Shown: positions 26,182 through 34,409 of the stretch, one piece after another | How positions within the stretch are numbered: position 1 is the stretch's first letter | Layout: each line of letters begins with the position of its first letter | Assembly (NCBI RefSeq): GCF_009882975.1 | Contig: NZ_WTUX01000012.1 | Coordinates: 130,820-194,819, forward strand | Length of the DNA: 64,000 nt | Source of the DNA: Maritimibacter harenae | GTDB taxonomy: Bacteria > Pseudomonadota > Alphaproteobacteria > Rhodobacterales > Rhodobacteraceae | Reading direction: 5' to 3' | The notes under the pieces: generated by a model | Database searches by the model: none | What the model was told of the DNA's origin: nothing | Seen by the model: the letters and a program-made list of their open reading frames with translations, nothing else | Made by a program: the position numbers and the translations under genes

Positions 26182-26304
26182 CACGGGCCACCGCCTGCCC
26201 CGGCCATGCACCGGGGCGGGCGGCGCGTTCCGGCCACCCGGAGGCGGAATCGAAGGGAAATTCCGCCACCCCCGAAGAACCCGCATTTTTGCGCCATTTC
26301 CGCG

Positions 26305-26333
26305 TTGACAGGGGGCACCGGCGGGGCTACCTA
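26305..26333 (+). promoter_or_regulatory. Sigma-70 promoter of the tRNA-Met gene
   Basis: A perfect -35 TTGACA (26305-26310), 17-bp spacer and TACCTA -10 (26328-26333), placed 15 bp before the tRNA 5' end. It is the best promoter match I found in the window. Confidence 0.75.
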
Positions 26334-26348
26334 GCGCCTCGTGTGAAT

Positions 26349-26425
26349 GGCGTGGTAGCTCAGCCGGTTAGAGCACAGCACTCATAATGCTGGGGTCGGC
26401 GGTTCAAGTCCGCCCCACGCTACCA
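26349..26425 (+). tRNA. tRNA-Met (CAT), elongator type
   Basis: A 77-nt cloverleaf with encoded CCA. Acceptor GGCGTGG pairs with CCACGCT (first pair G-U, as in other alphaproteobacterial elongator tRNA-Met). The anticodon stem CAGCA/TGCTG encloses loop CTCATAA with anticodon CAT, and the T-arm has GGTTCAAGTCC. The D-arm/anticodon stretch resembles elongator tRNA-Met rather than initiator (no C1-A72 mismatch or GGG/CCC anticodon stem). A lysidine-modified tRNA-Ile2 is the only serious alternative. Confidence 0.93.
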
Positions 26426-26570
26426 TTCACCTTCCGGGCCGCATGCGACGGAATCGATCGGCCCCTCCCCGGACAATCACGACAGACACGGGCCCCCGCG
26501 GGGCCGGCGCAGGTCATCGTGATGTCCTTGCCGCACGAAATGAGGTATGATCCCTCATGGAGATGCGGCA

Positions 26571-27365
26571 ATGGAAACCAAGACGTTTGCCGACCGCTAT
26601 CAGTCCGTTCTGGTCCCGGTCATCTTTCAGCCCTGGGCGCGACACCTGATCGAGCGCGCCCGGCCGCAAACCGGCGAGCATGTCCTCGACCTGGCCTGCG
26701 GAACCGGCGTGGTCACGCGTGAGCTGGCTCGGCTCGACCCGCCCCCCGGCCGTCTCGTGGGCGTCGACCACAGTGCCGAGATGCTGGCCGTCGCCCGCGT
26801 CCTGGCCGAAGCGACCAGCATGACGGCTGAATGGCTCCAGGCGGACGCCGCGGCCCTTCCCTTTCCCGACGACAGCTTCGACATCGCGTTCTGCCAGCAG
26901 GCGCTTCAGTTCTTCCCGGACCGGCCCGCGGCATTGCGTGACCTTCGGCGGGTCCTGAAACCCGGCGGCAGGGTCGCGTTCTGCATCCAGCAGGACATCG
27001 ACGTGAACCCGATGCTCAAGGCACAGGCCGCCGCGCTGGACGCCCATGTGGGTGAGTCGGCCGGGGACGCGGTGCGCGCCATCTGCGGCCTGCCGGACGC
27101 CGCCGACATTCGCCGGCTTTTCGAAGAGGCCGGGTTCGGACAGATCAGCGTGGAGTCGACCGCGCTCGATCTGCATCACCCGGATGCAAGGGCGTTCGCG
27201 GAGGGCGCGATGGGCGGCATGCACACCGGCGACAAGCTCGCCGGGTTGGCCGACGGCGCGATCGACCGCGCCATCGACGCCTTCCTGTCAGGTCTCGGCG
27301 ACTGCCTCGACGGCCGGGCCATGCGCTTTCCCCACGTCTCTCACGTGGTGCTGGCCCGCGCCTAG
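26571..27365 (+). CDS. Class I SAM-dependent methyltransferase
   Basis: 264 residues with SAM motif I VLDLACGTGVVTREL (38-52), motif II-like GRLVGVDHSAEML, a DAAALPFPDDSFDIAFCQQALQFF block (motifs III/IV) and LKPGGRVAFC. It matches the UbiE/Methyltransf_11 group; the substrate is unknown. The ATG at 26571 follows GGAGATGCGGCA; an in-frame ATG at 26547 is less well placed. It stands alone between the tRNA and ald, and converges with ald with a 10-bp gap. Confidence 0.85.
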   Translation: METKTFADRYQSVLVPVIFQPWARHLIERARPQTGEHVLDLACGTGVVTRELARLDPPPGRLVGVDHSAEMLAVARVLAEATSMTAEWLQADAAALPFPDDSFDIAFCQQALQFFPDRPAALRDLRRVLKPGGRVAFCIQQDIDVNPMLKAQAAALDAHVGESAGDAVRAICGLPDAADIRRLFEEAGFGQISVESTALDLHHPDARAFAEGAMGGMHTGDKLAGLADGAIDRAIDAFLSGLGDCLDGRAMRFPHVSHVVLARA

Positions 27366-27375
27366 CGGCACAGGC

Positions 27376-28494
27376 TCACCCCCGGATCGCGAGCGTGGGT
27401 GAGACAACGTCGATCTCCAGCGCGCGGCCCACGGCATAGTTCGTGAGCTTGCCGGCGTGCACGTTGAGCCCGGCCATCAGCCCCTCGTCCATTTCCAGCG
27501 CCCCGCGCCAGCCCTGGTCGGCCAGCCGCAGCATGTAGGGCAGCGTCGCGTTGCCGAGCGCCAGGGTCGAGGTGCGGGCGACCGCGCCGGGCATGTTGGC
27601 CACGCAGTAATGCATGATCCCGTCCACCTCGTAGATCGGGTCCTGGTGCGTCGTCGCGTGCGAGGTCTCGAAACAGCCGCCCTGGTCGATGGCCACGTCC
27701 ACCAGCGCCGCCCCCGGCTTCATCTCGGACAGCTGCGCGCGGCTGATGAGCTTCGGGGCCGCCGCACCGGGGATCAGCACGGCGCCGATCACCATGTCGG
27801 CCTCGGCCACCAACTCGGCGGTGCGCGCCTGCGAGGAGTAGGAGGTGTTGAACTCTCCCCGGAACATGTCGTCGAGCTGCCGCAGGCGCGGAAGCGACAT
27901 GTCGAGCACGGTGACATCGGCCCCCATGCCGGAGGCCACGCGCGCGGCCTGCGTCCCCACCACGCCGCCACCGATCACAACGACCTTCGCGGGGCCGACA
28001 CCGGGCACGCCGCCCATCAGCACGCCGCGCCCGCCGTTGGCCTTCTGCAACGTCCAGGCGCCGACCTGCGGGGCGAGCTTGCCGGCCACCTCGGACATCG
28101 GGGCGAGCAGCGGCAGACGTCCGTCGCGGTCCGTCACGGTCTCGTAGGCGATGGCGGTCACGCCGCTCTCGATCAGGTCGTGGGTCTGGGCCGGATCGGG
28201 CGCCAGGTGGAGGTAGGTGAACAGGACCTGGCCTTCGCGCAGCTGCTTGCGCTCGACCGCCTGCGGTTCCTTCACCTTCACCACCATCTCGGCGCGCGCG
28301 AAGACCTCCTCGGCGGTCGACACCACCTCGGCCCCGGCGGCCCGATAGGCATCGTCGGTGAAACCCGAGCCTTCGCCGGCCGCGCTCTCGACGATCACCG
28401 CGTGACCGTGGGCGATGGCTTCGGCGGCGGCGGCCGGCGTCAGGCCGACGCGAAATTCCTGCGGCTTGATCTCTTTCGGACAACCGATCAGCAT
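27376..28494 (-). CDS. ald: Alanine dehydrogenase
   Basis: 372 residues. Conserved residues sit at their canonical positions: R15 (EFRVGLTP), K75 (KVKEP) and H96 (YLHLAPD); the NAD-binding GGGVVGTQAARVA follows at about 174. It reversibly deaminates L-alanine to pyruvate and ammonia with NAD. I chose the ATG at 28494 (MLIGCPKEIK), the family start. It is divergent from an Lrp/AsnC-type regulator, the common arrangement for alanine-responsive control (AldR/DadR type). Confidence 0.96.
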   Translation of the reverse strand: MLIGCPKEIKPQEFRVGLTPAAAAEAIAHGHAVIVESAAGEGSGFTDDAYRAAGAEVVSTAEEVFARAEMVVKVKEPQAVERKQLREGQVLFTYLHLAPDPAQTHDLIESGVTAIAYETVTDRDGRLPLLAPMSEVAGKLAPQVGAWTLQKANGGRGVLMGGVPGVGPAKVVVIGGGVVGTQAARVASGMGADVTVLDMSLPRLRQLDDMFRGEFNTSYSSQARTAELVAEADMVIGAVLIPGAAAPKLISRAQLSEMKPGAALVDVAIDQGGCFETSHATTHQDPIYEVDGIMHYCVANMPGAVARTSTLALGNATLPYMLRLADQGWRGALEMDEGLMAGLNVHAGKLTNYAVGRALEIDVVSPTLAIRG

Positions 28495-28565
28495 TCCGTT
28501 CTCTCCCTTTTTCCTTGCCCCCAGCCTACGGCGAAGCGAACGCAATGGGATTGAAATCCGTCCCG

Positions 28566-28587
28566 CTTCGCGCGACATTGCGCGAAG
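28566..28587. promoter_or_regulatory. Inverted repeat between ald and the Lrp-family regulator
   Basis: cttcgcgc (28566-28573) and gcgcgaag (28580-28587) are perfect 8-bp arms around gacatt. The site lies about 70 bp before ald and 40 bp before the regulator, where an Lrp/AsnC protein controlling both genes would be expected to bind. Inference from position. Confidence 0.5.
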
Positions 28588-28626
28588 AATTCACGGCGAT
28601 TTGACAAATAACGGCAAGGATATTCG

Positions 28627-29091
28627 ATGGAACCCCAGATCGACGAGATGGACCGTCGCATCCTTTCGGTGCTGCAGCGCGCCGGCCGGATCTCGAACGC
28701 CGACCTCGCGGAGCGCGTCCACCTCTCGGCCTCGGCCTGTCACCGCCGGGTGCAGCGGCTCGAGAAGGAAGGGTTCCTTCGCGAGTATGTCGCGCTGCTC
28801 AACGCCCGGCAAATGGGTTTTCCCACGATGGCCTTCGTCGAGATTTCGCTGGCGGGCCAGGCCGACGAGCTTCTCGAAGCCTTCGAACGCGAGGTGGCGC
28901 TGGTCCCCGAGGTGCTGGAATGTCACCTGATGGCCGGCACGGCGGATTACATCCTGAAGGTGGTTGCCCGCGACACCGACGATTTCGCGCGGGTGCACCG
29001 CCAGAAGCTCGCCCGCCTGCCCGGCGTGCAGGGCATGCAGTCGAGCTTCGCGTTGCGCACCGTGTTCAAGACCACCGCGCTTCCGGTCTGA
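28627..29091 (+). CDS. Lrp/AsnC family transcriptional regulator
   Basis: 154 residues. An N-terminal winged helix-turn-helix (about 5-60, DEMDRRILSVLQRAGRISNADLAERVHLSASACHRRVQRL) is followed by the RAM/AsnC ligand-binding domain (about 70-150, VLECHLMAGTADYILKVV). Such proteins are octameric regulators responding to amino acids. Divergence from ald across 132 bp suggests it senses alanine and controls ald. A well-formed inverted repeat lies between the two. Confidence 0.92.
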   Translation: MEPQIDEMDRRILSVLQRAGRISNADLAERVHLSASACHRRVQRLEKEGFLREYVALLNARQMGFPTMAFVEISLAGQADELLEAFEREVALVPEVLECHLMAGTADYILKVVARDTDDFARVHRQKLARLPGVQGMQSSFALRTVFKTTALPV

Positions 29092-29095
29092 CCCG

Positions 29096-30331
29096 TCAGG
29101 CGGGGACCATCACCGGCGAGGGGCGCTCGCGGATCGGCAGGTGCAGAAGCATCGACAGCGCGCCGACCCCCACGCCGACCCACCACACCATCGAGTAATC
29201 GCCGGTCAGGTCGTACATGCGACCGCCCAGCCAGACGCCCATGAAGCTCCCCAGCTGGTGGGAAAAGAAGACGATGCCGTAAAGTGTGCCCATGTAGCGC
29301 AAGCCATAGAGATGCGCGACAAGGCCCGAGGTCAGGGGCACTGTGGCGAGCCAGAGCGAGCCCATCACGATCGAGAAGACGATGACGCTGGTCGCCGTGA
29401 TGGGCAGCAGGATGAACGCCGCCGCCGCGACCGTGCGCGCACCGTAGATGCCCGCCAGCAGGTACTTGCGCGGCAGCAGGTTGCCCAGGTGACCGGCAAG
29501 CAGCGTCCCCGCGATATTGGTCAGCCCGATGAGCGAAATCGCAACCGCCCCCAGCGCCGAGGTCGTCGAAACGCCCACGGAGGCCAACGTGCCGGACGGG
29601 TCGATGGCCGCGCACATCTCGGTCACGAAGGCGGGGAAATGCGCGGTGATGAAGCCCAGCTGGTAGCCGCAGGAAAAGAAGCCCAGGAAGATCAGCGTGT
29701 AGGACGGGTCGCGCAGGGCGCGGGCCAGGACGGTGCCCATGCTTTCCTCGATCTCGTGGCGCGCGGCCACCGGCGCGCGCATCATCGGCAGCACCAACAG
29801 CACCGCGAGGATCGCCCCCGCGAAGACCAGGAACACGCCCTGCCACGGCATCAGCGTCAGCAGCCATTCCGCCGTCGGCGCCCCGAAGACCTGTCCGGCC
29901 GACCCGGCCGCCGTCGCGATGGCGAGTGCCATCGAGCGGTGTTTGTCCGAGGCCGCCCGCCCCACCACCGCGAGGATCACGCCGAAGCCGGTCCCCGCGA
30001 TCCCGAAGCCCACGGCGATTTCCAGCACGGAATGCGCGGCGGGCGTCATCGCGAAGGAAGAGGCGACAAGTCCGGCGGCATAGACCAGCGCGCCCAGGAT
30101 GATCGCCTTGCGGTCGCCCACCTTCTCGGCGATCGCGGCGAAGATCGGCTGGCCGATGCCCCAGGCCAGGTTCTGCACGGCGATGGCGAAACTGAACTCC
30201 GCCCGGGCCCAGCCGAACTCGTCCGCGATGGGGATCTGGAACACCCCGAAGCTCGCCCGGATGGCGAAGCTGACCATGATGATGATGCACCCGGCAACAA
30301 GGACGGGCGATACGAGCCGCGCGTTGTTCAT
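29096..30331 (-). CDS. Major facilitator superfamily transporter
   Basis: 411 residues with about twelve hydrophobic helices. Between helices 2 and 3 there is an MFS-type loop (FAAIAEKVGDRKAIILGAL). The overall pattern (VSFAIRASFGVFQIPIADEFGW, LFFSHQLGSFMGVWLGGRMYDLTG) resembles the MCT/oxalate-formate-antiporter-like MFS proteins frequent in this family. The substrate is unknown; a monocarboxylate or similar organic acid is plausible. It converges with the Lrp-type gene with 4 bp between. Confidence 0.88.
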   Translation of the reverse strand: MNNARLVSPVLVAGCIIIMVSFAIRASFGVFQIPIADEFGWARAEFSFAIAVQNLAWGIGQPIFAAIAEKVGDRKAIILGALVYAAGLVASSFAMTPAAHSVLEIAVGFGIAGTGFGVILAVVGRAASDKHRSMALAIATAAGSAGQVFGAPTAEWLLTLMPWQGVFLVFAGAILAVLLVLPMMRAPVAARHEIEESMGTVLARALRDPSYTLIFLGFFSCGYQLGFITAHFPAFVTEMCAAIDPSGTLASVGVSTTSALGAVAISLIGLTNIAGTLLAGHLGNLLPRKYLLAGIYGARTVAAAAFILLPITATSVIVFSIVMGSLWLATVPLTSGLVAHLYGLRYMGTLYGIVFFSHQLGSFMGVWLGGRMYDLTGDYSMVWWVGVGVGALSMLLHLPIRERPSPVMVPA

Positions 30332-30444
30332 GCAAAGTCCTCCGACGCAGGGGGTATTGCCCGCCGGGTCCGGTCGGTCAATCGCTAAACCGTGATGTGG
30401 CTTATCACCTTTTCCTATCCTGCCTGCCGGGCTAGACGAAAACC

Positions 30445-31527
30445 ATGAGCCAGAGCTTGCAGGACATCTACGCCGCCCGCGTCGCCGAGGGCAGCCTCAC
30501 GCCCGACCCGGCGCAGGAAGAGGCCTTGCCGCTGCTGGAGGACATCCGCCAGCACCTCGTGACCGCCAAGGGGCGCAAGAAGGGGCTCCTGGGCGGGCTC
30601 TTCCACAAGCCCGAGGAGGTGCCGGGCGGGCTCTACCTCTGGGGTGGGGTCGGGCGCGGCAAGTCGATGCTGATGGACCTCTTCGTCGAACACCTCGACA
30701 TCCCCGGCAAGCGCCGCGTCCATTTCCACGCCTTCATGCAGGAGGTGCAGGAGGGGCTTCACGCCGCCCGCGCATCGGGTGAATCCGATGCCATCGCGCC
30801 CGTCGCCGCGAAGATAGCCAAGGACCTGCGCGTGCTCGCGCTCGACGAGATGCAGATCACCGACATCGCGGACGCGATGGTCGTGGGCCGGCTCTTCGAA
30901 TTCCTGATGAACGAGAACGTGGTGATCGTGACCACCTCGAACCGGGTGCCCGACGATCTCTACAAGGACGGCCTCAACCGCCAGCTCTTCCTGCCCTTCA
31001 TCGACCTGATCAAGGAACGGCTCGTGGTCCACGAACTGGCCGCCCACCGCGACTACCGTCAGGACCGCCTGACCGGCGGGCAGGTCTACTTCACCCCCGC
31101 CGACGCGGAGGCGCGCAAGGCCGTGGAGGCGGTCTGGCAGGACCTCACGGGCGGCGGCGCGGCCGAGCCGCTGATCCTCAACGTCAAGAACCGCGAGGTC
31201 GAGATCCCGGCCTACCGCAACGGCGTGGGACGGGCCTCGTTCTATGAACTTTGCGGCCGGATGCTGGGGCCGGCGGATTACCTCGCCATCGCGGACACGC
31301 TCAAGGTGCTCGTGCTCGAGGACATCCCCACCCTGTCGCGCCAGAACTTCAACGAGGCGAAGCGCTTCGTCACGCTGATCGACGCGCTCTACGAGGCGCA
31401 TGTGCGGCTGGTCGCCTCGGCGGCGGCGCAGCCGGAATACCTCTACCTCGAGGGCGAGGGCAGCTTCGAATTCGAACGCACCGCGAGCCGCCTGCGCGAG
31501 ATGCAGGACAAGGACTGGGGTCAGTAG
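30445..31527 (+). CDS. zapE: Cell division ATPase ZapE (AFG1-like)
   Basis: 360 residues. Walker A GGVGRGKS (67-74), then HFHAFMQEVQEGL, Walker B LALDEMQITD (about 132-141) and the sensor region VVIVTTSNRVPDDLYKDGLNRQLFLPFI, all AFG1/ZapE hallmarks. ZapE is a cytoplasmic ATPase that associates with the Z-ring. It starts with the ATG at 30445. Downstream is an unusually long gap before folC. Confidence 0.94.
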   Translation: MSQSLQDIYAARVAEGSLTPDPAQEEALPLLEDIRQHLVTAKGRKKGLLGGLFHKPEEVPGGLYLWGGVGRGKSMLMDLFVEHLDIPGKRRVHFHAFMQEVQEGLHAARASGESDAIAPVAAKIAKDLRVLALDEMQITDIADAMVVGRLFEFLMNENVVIVTTSNRVPDDLYKDGLNRQLFLPFIDLIKERLVVHELAAHRDYRQDRLTGGQVYFTPADAEARKAVEAVWQDLTGGGAAEPLILNVKNREVEIPAYRNGVGRASFYELCGRMLGPADYLAIADTLKVLVLEDIPTLSRQNFNEAKRFVTLIDALYEAHVRLVASAAAQPEYLYLEGEGSFEFERTASRLREMQDKDWGQ

Positions 31528-32127
31528 AACCGGCGCGGGCGCCGCGGGAGACGCGGCTACTGCACCTTGCAGCCGCGCCTTCCGCGATCCACCCGGGCCA
31601 TGACCCGCCGATCGGCGGGCCTGCGCCCAGGGCCACCGGCAAGCGGTTGGCCGTGGGTTCGCCCACCCTGGGCACGCGACGTGACCTGGGTGGGCAGGGG
31701 TGACATGGTCCGGAAAGCCCGTGGGCACGCTTGCGGATTATGTGCCGGCTGCTGTCCGGTGAAACGCGTACCGCCCGTTTCCATGGAGAATGACGAGGTA
31801 TCAGGCGAAAAATGCACCCGACGCGCCAGTCGTTGTTTCTTGCTGATCACAAGCGCGAGGAAAACGCCTACGAGCAACCAGACCATCATCGGCCCCCCTG
31901 TTCCTGTCCTGCTCGACAGGTCTCAAATCGCCCGGGTGAGACCCCGGTGTTCAATAAACCACATCTTGGGCGAATCACCGAACAGGGTCAATATTTCGTG
32001 TGATTCGGGTGATGACCCACGCATTTGAGGAAAAAGCGAATCGCACCAAAGGGTTGAGTCGGATTAGCGGCTTTCGCGCCGTCCCGGGTGCGAATTTTTT
32101 TCGCACAGGCGCCCCGAACGGGGGCGC
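31528..32127. other. 600-bp intergenic region with nested inverted repeats
   Basis: No well-supported gene; a weak minus-strand ORF is listed separately. From about 31960 the DNA becomes AT-richer and holds competing complementary segments: cgaatcac (31971-31978) with gtgattcg (32000-32007); gattcg (32002-32007) also with cgaatc (32037-32042); cgcacc (32042-32047) with ggtgcg (32087-32092); and gtgcgaa/ttcgcac around five Ts (32088-32106). It may hold a structured RNA. Confidence 0.5.
31557..31889 (-). CDS. Doubtful small membrane ORF
   Basis: 110 codons. The first 25 residues form a convincing membrane helix with a basic stop-transfer end (MMVWLLVGVFLALVISKKQR), and AGGGGGGCCG precedes the ATG. 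The remaining 85 residues are Arg/Pro/Gly-rich and look like random GC-rich translation. It may be a real short membrane protein with a degraded tail, or chance. Confidence 0.3.
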   Translation of the reverse strand: MMVWLLVGVFLALVISKKQRLARRVHFSPDTSSFSMETGGTRFTGQQPAHNPQACPRAFRTMSPLPTQVTSRAQGGRTHGQPLAGGPGRRPADRRVMARVDRGRRGCKVQ

Positions 32128-32129
32128 CT
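32107..32129 (-). terminator. Hairpin at the folC stop codon
   Basis: Perfect 9-bp GC stem aggcgcccc/ggggcgcct (32107-32115 and 32121-32129) with a 5-nt loop, overlapping the folC stop. The sequence beyond it on the minus strand is gtgcgaaaaaaattcgcac, so it lacks a classic U-run; on the plus strand a T7 run lies just before it. Terminator function is plausible but not standard. Confidence 0.45.
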
Positions 32130-33399
32130 AGCCGTTCTCGCGAAGGATATTCCCCGCGAGATAGAGCGACCCGCAGATCAGGATGCGCGCTTCGGGGGCC
32201 TTCTCGACGATCGCCTCGATCGCGCTTCGCACGTCCGGCGCGGTGGTGACGTTCGACCAGAGCTTGCGCGCCTCCGTCGCCGTCTCCTCCGCCGACAGCG
32301 TCGCGGCCTCGCCCGGGATCGACACGGCCGTCAGGCTTTCGGCGTGGTCCGTGAGCGGCCGCATGAAGCCGGTGATATCCTTCGTGTTCAGCATCCCGCA
32401 GACCAGGTGCAGGGGCCGCGTGGGCAAGGTGCCCAGCGCCGCCGCAAGCGCCTCCCCGGCCGAGGGGTTGTGGCCCCCGTCGAGCCAGAGCTCGGCCGAC
32501 CCCGCGGCCTCGACCAGCGGGCCGGTGCGCAGACGCTGCATCCGGGCGGGCCACGTGGCATCGGTCATCGCCGCTTCGCAGGCCGCCTCGTCGAAGCCCA
32601 GCGCCCGCAGCCCCGCCAGCGCGGCGCCCGCGTTCTGCACCTGGTGCGCGCCGATCAGCGCCGGCATCGGAAGGTCCACAAGCCCGGTCTCGTCCTGGAA
32701 GATCAGCCGCCCGCGCTCTTCCCACACGTGCCAATGCTGGCCGTGCACCAAAAGCGGCGCGCCGACGCGTTCGGCCTTGGCTTCGATCACCTCGAGCGCC
32801 GCCTCGGTCTGCGGGCCCACCACGCAGGGCACGCCGCGCTTGAGGATCCCGGCCTTCTCGCGCGCGATCGCCTCGATCGTGTCGCCCAGGAACTGCGTGT
32901 GATCGACCGAGATCGGCGTGATCACCGTGAGCACCGGGTCGACCACGTTGGTCGCGTCGAGCCGCCCGCCAAGACCCACCTCGAGCAGCGTGTAATCCGC
33001 GCGCGTCTCGGCGAAGGCCACCAGCGCGGCGACGGTCGTGATCTCGAAATAGGTGATGCTCTCGCCCCCGTTGGCGGCATAGCAGCGGTCGAGCACCTTC
33101 GTGAGATGCGCCTCGTCGATCAGTTCACCGGCCAACCGGATGCGTTCATGGAAGCGCGCGAGATGCGGCGAGGTGTAGGCGTGCACCGCCTTCCCGGCGC
33201 CCTCGAGCCCGGCGCGGAACATGGCCAGCGTCGATCCCTTGCCGTTGGTGCCCGCGATGTGGATCACCGGCGGCAGCCGCCGCTCGGGATGGTCCATAGC
33301 CTCCAGAAGCCGCCACACACGGTCCAGGGTCAGGTCGATCACCTTGGGGTGAAGCGACATCATCCGATCGAGGATGACGTCCGAGCCGGTCGTGCTCAC
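32128..33399 (-). CDS. folC: Bifunctional folylpolyglutamate/dihydrofolate synthase
   Basis: 423 residues of the Mur-ligase superfamily. P-loop HIAGTNGKGST (47-57), then YTSPHLARFHERIR, TYFEITTVAALVAF and LLEVGLGGRLDATNVVDP, and the C-terminal LWLDGGHNPSAGEAL. It adds glutamate to dihydropteroate and to folates. It overlaps accD by four bases (ATGA type), the classic accD-folC operon. The stop codon lies within a strong hairpin. Confidence 0.95.
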   Translation of the reverse strand: MSTTGSDVILDRMMSLHPKVIDLTLDRVWRLLEAMDHPERRLPPVIHIAGTNGKGSTLAMFRAGLEGAGKAVHAYTSPHLARFHERIRLAGELIDEAHLTKVLDRCYAANGGESITYFEITTVAALVAFAETRADYTLLEVGLGGRLDATNVVDPVLTVITPISVDHTQFLGDTIEAIAREKAGILKRGVPCVVGPQTEAALEVIEAKAERVGAPLLVHGQHWHVWEERGRLIFQDETGLVDLPMPALIGAHQVQNAGAALAGLRALGFDEAACEAAMTDATWPARMQRLRTGPLVEAAGSAELWLDGGHNPSAGEALAAALGTLPTRPLHLVCGMLNTKDITGFMRPLTDHAESLTAVSIPGEAATLSAEETATEARKLWSNVTTAPDVRSAIEAIVEKAPEARILICGSLYLAGNILRENG

Positions 33400-34379
33400 G
33401 CCTTGTCGGCCTCTTTGTTCGCAGCTGCGGGCGCCTTTTCGGCATCCTCTGCCTTGTCCTGCTCGGGCGCGGGGGCCGGTTCCGCCTCGGGTTCGGGCTC
33501 AGGGGCGGGCAGATCGCCGCGCACCACGGGGCCGTCCTTCATGAGCATGCGGATGATGGTGATCAGCTCGTCGCGCATGTCCTTGCGGTGCGTCACGCGG
33601 TCCAGCATCCCGTGGTCGAGCAGGTACTCGGCCCGCTGGAACCCCTCCGGCAGTTTCTCGCGGATCGTCTGTTCGATCACACGAGGGCCCGCGAAACAGA
33701 TCAGCGCGTTGGGCTCGGCGATCTGGACGTCCCCCAGCATCGCGTAGGACGCGGTCACGCCGCCGGTCGTGGGATGGGTGAGCACGACGATGTAGGGCAG
33801 CCCCGCTTCCTTCACCATGTCGACAGCCACGGTGGTGCGCGGCATCTGCATGAGGCTGAGAATGCCTTCCTGCATCCGCGCCCCGCCGGCCGCGGAGAAC
33901 AGGACCAGCGGGCGCTTGAGCTTCACCGCACGTTCGGCGGCCGCGATGATCGCGTTGCCCACGTACATGCCCATCGACCCGCCCATGAAGCTGAAATCCT
34001 GGCAGGCCGCGACGATAGGGGTGCGCCCGATCTCGCCCTCGGCGACCAGCATCGCCTCGCGTTCGCCGGTGCTCTTCTGCGCCGCCTTCATGCGCTCGGG
34101 ATAACGCTTCTGGTCCTTGAACTTCAGCGGATCGTCGATCGGCGCGGGCACGGACACCTCGGCGAAGGTGCCGCCGTCGAACAGCTTCGAAAACCGCTCG
34201 CGCGGGGTCATCGCCATGTGATGGTCGCAGCTGCCGCAAACGTTCAGGTTGTCCGACAATTCGCGGTGAAACAGCATCGTGCCGCATTCCGGGCACTTGA
34301 TCCAAAGGTTCTCGGGCACCTCCCGCCGCGAAAACAGCGAGTTGATCCGGGGCCGGACGTAATTCGAGATCCAGTTCAT
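33396..34379 (-). CDS. accD: Acetyl-CoA carboxylase carboxyltransferase subunit beta
   Basis: 327 residues. The N-terminal zinc ribbon C29-x2-C32 ... C48-x2-C51 is characteristic of AccD, followed by the carboxyltransferase core (FMGGSMGMYVGNAI, VLFSAAGGARMQEGILSLMQM, THPTTGGVTASYAMLGD, FAGPRVIEQT). With AccA it makes malonyl-CoA. About 40 C-terminal residues form an Ala/Glu/Pro/Lys-rich extension (from about 288), probably disordered. Four-base overlap with folC. Confidence 0.96.
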   Translation of the reverse strand: MNWISNYVRPRINSLFSRREVPENLWIKCPECGTMLFHRELSDNLNVCGSCDHHMAMTPRERFSKLFDGGTFAEVSVPAPIDDPLKFKDQKRYPERMKAAQKSTGEREAMLVAEGEIGRTPIVAACQDFSFMGGSMGMYVGNAIIAAAERAVKLKRPLVLFSAAGGARMQEGILSLMQMPRTTVAVDMVKEAGLPYIVVLTHPTTGGVTASYAMLGDVQIAEPNALICFAGPRVIEQTIREKLPEGFQRAEYLLDHGMLDRVTHRKDMRDELITIIRMLMKDGPVVRGDLPAPEPEPEAEPAPAPEQDKAEDAEKAPAAANKEADKA

Positions 34380-34409
34380 CGCACCATCCTTGGCTGGGTC
34401 GCGCCCTAC

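Noticed and set aside
26349-26425. tRNA-Ile2 (CAT, lysidine) as the identity of the tRNA
   Set aside because: The acceptor pattern, the GGTTAGAGCAC D-arm and the anticodon-stem/variable-loop sequence match elongator tRNA-Met better; kept as an alternative only.
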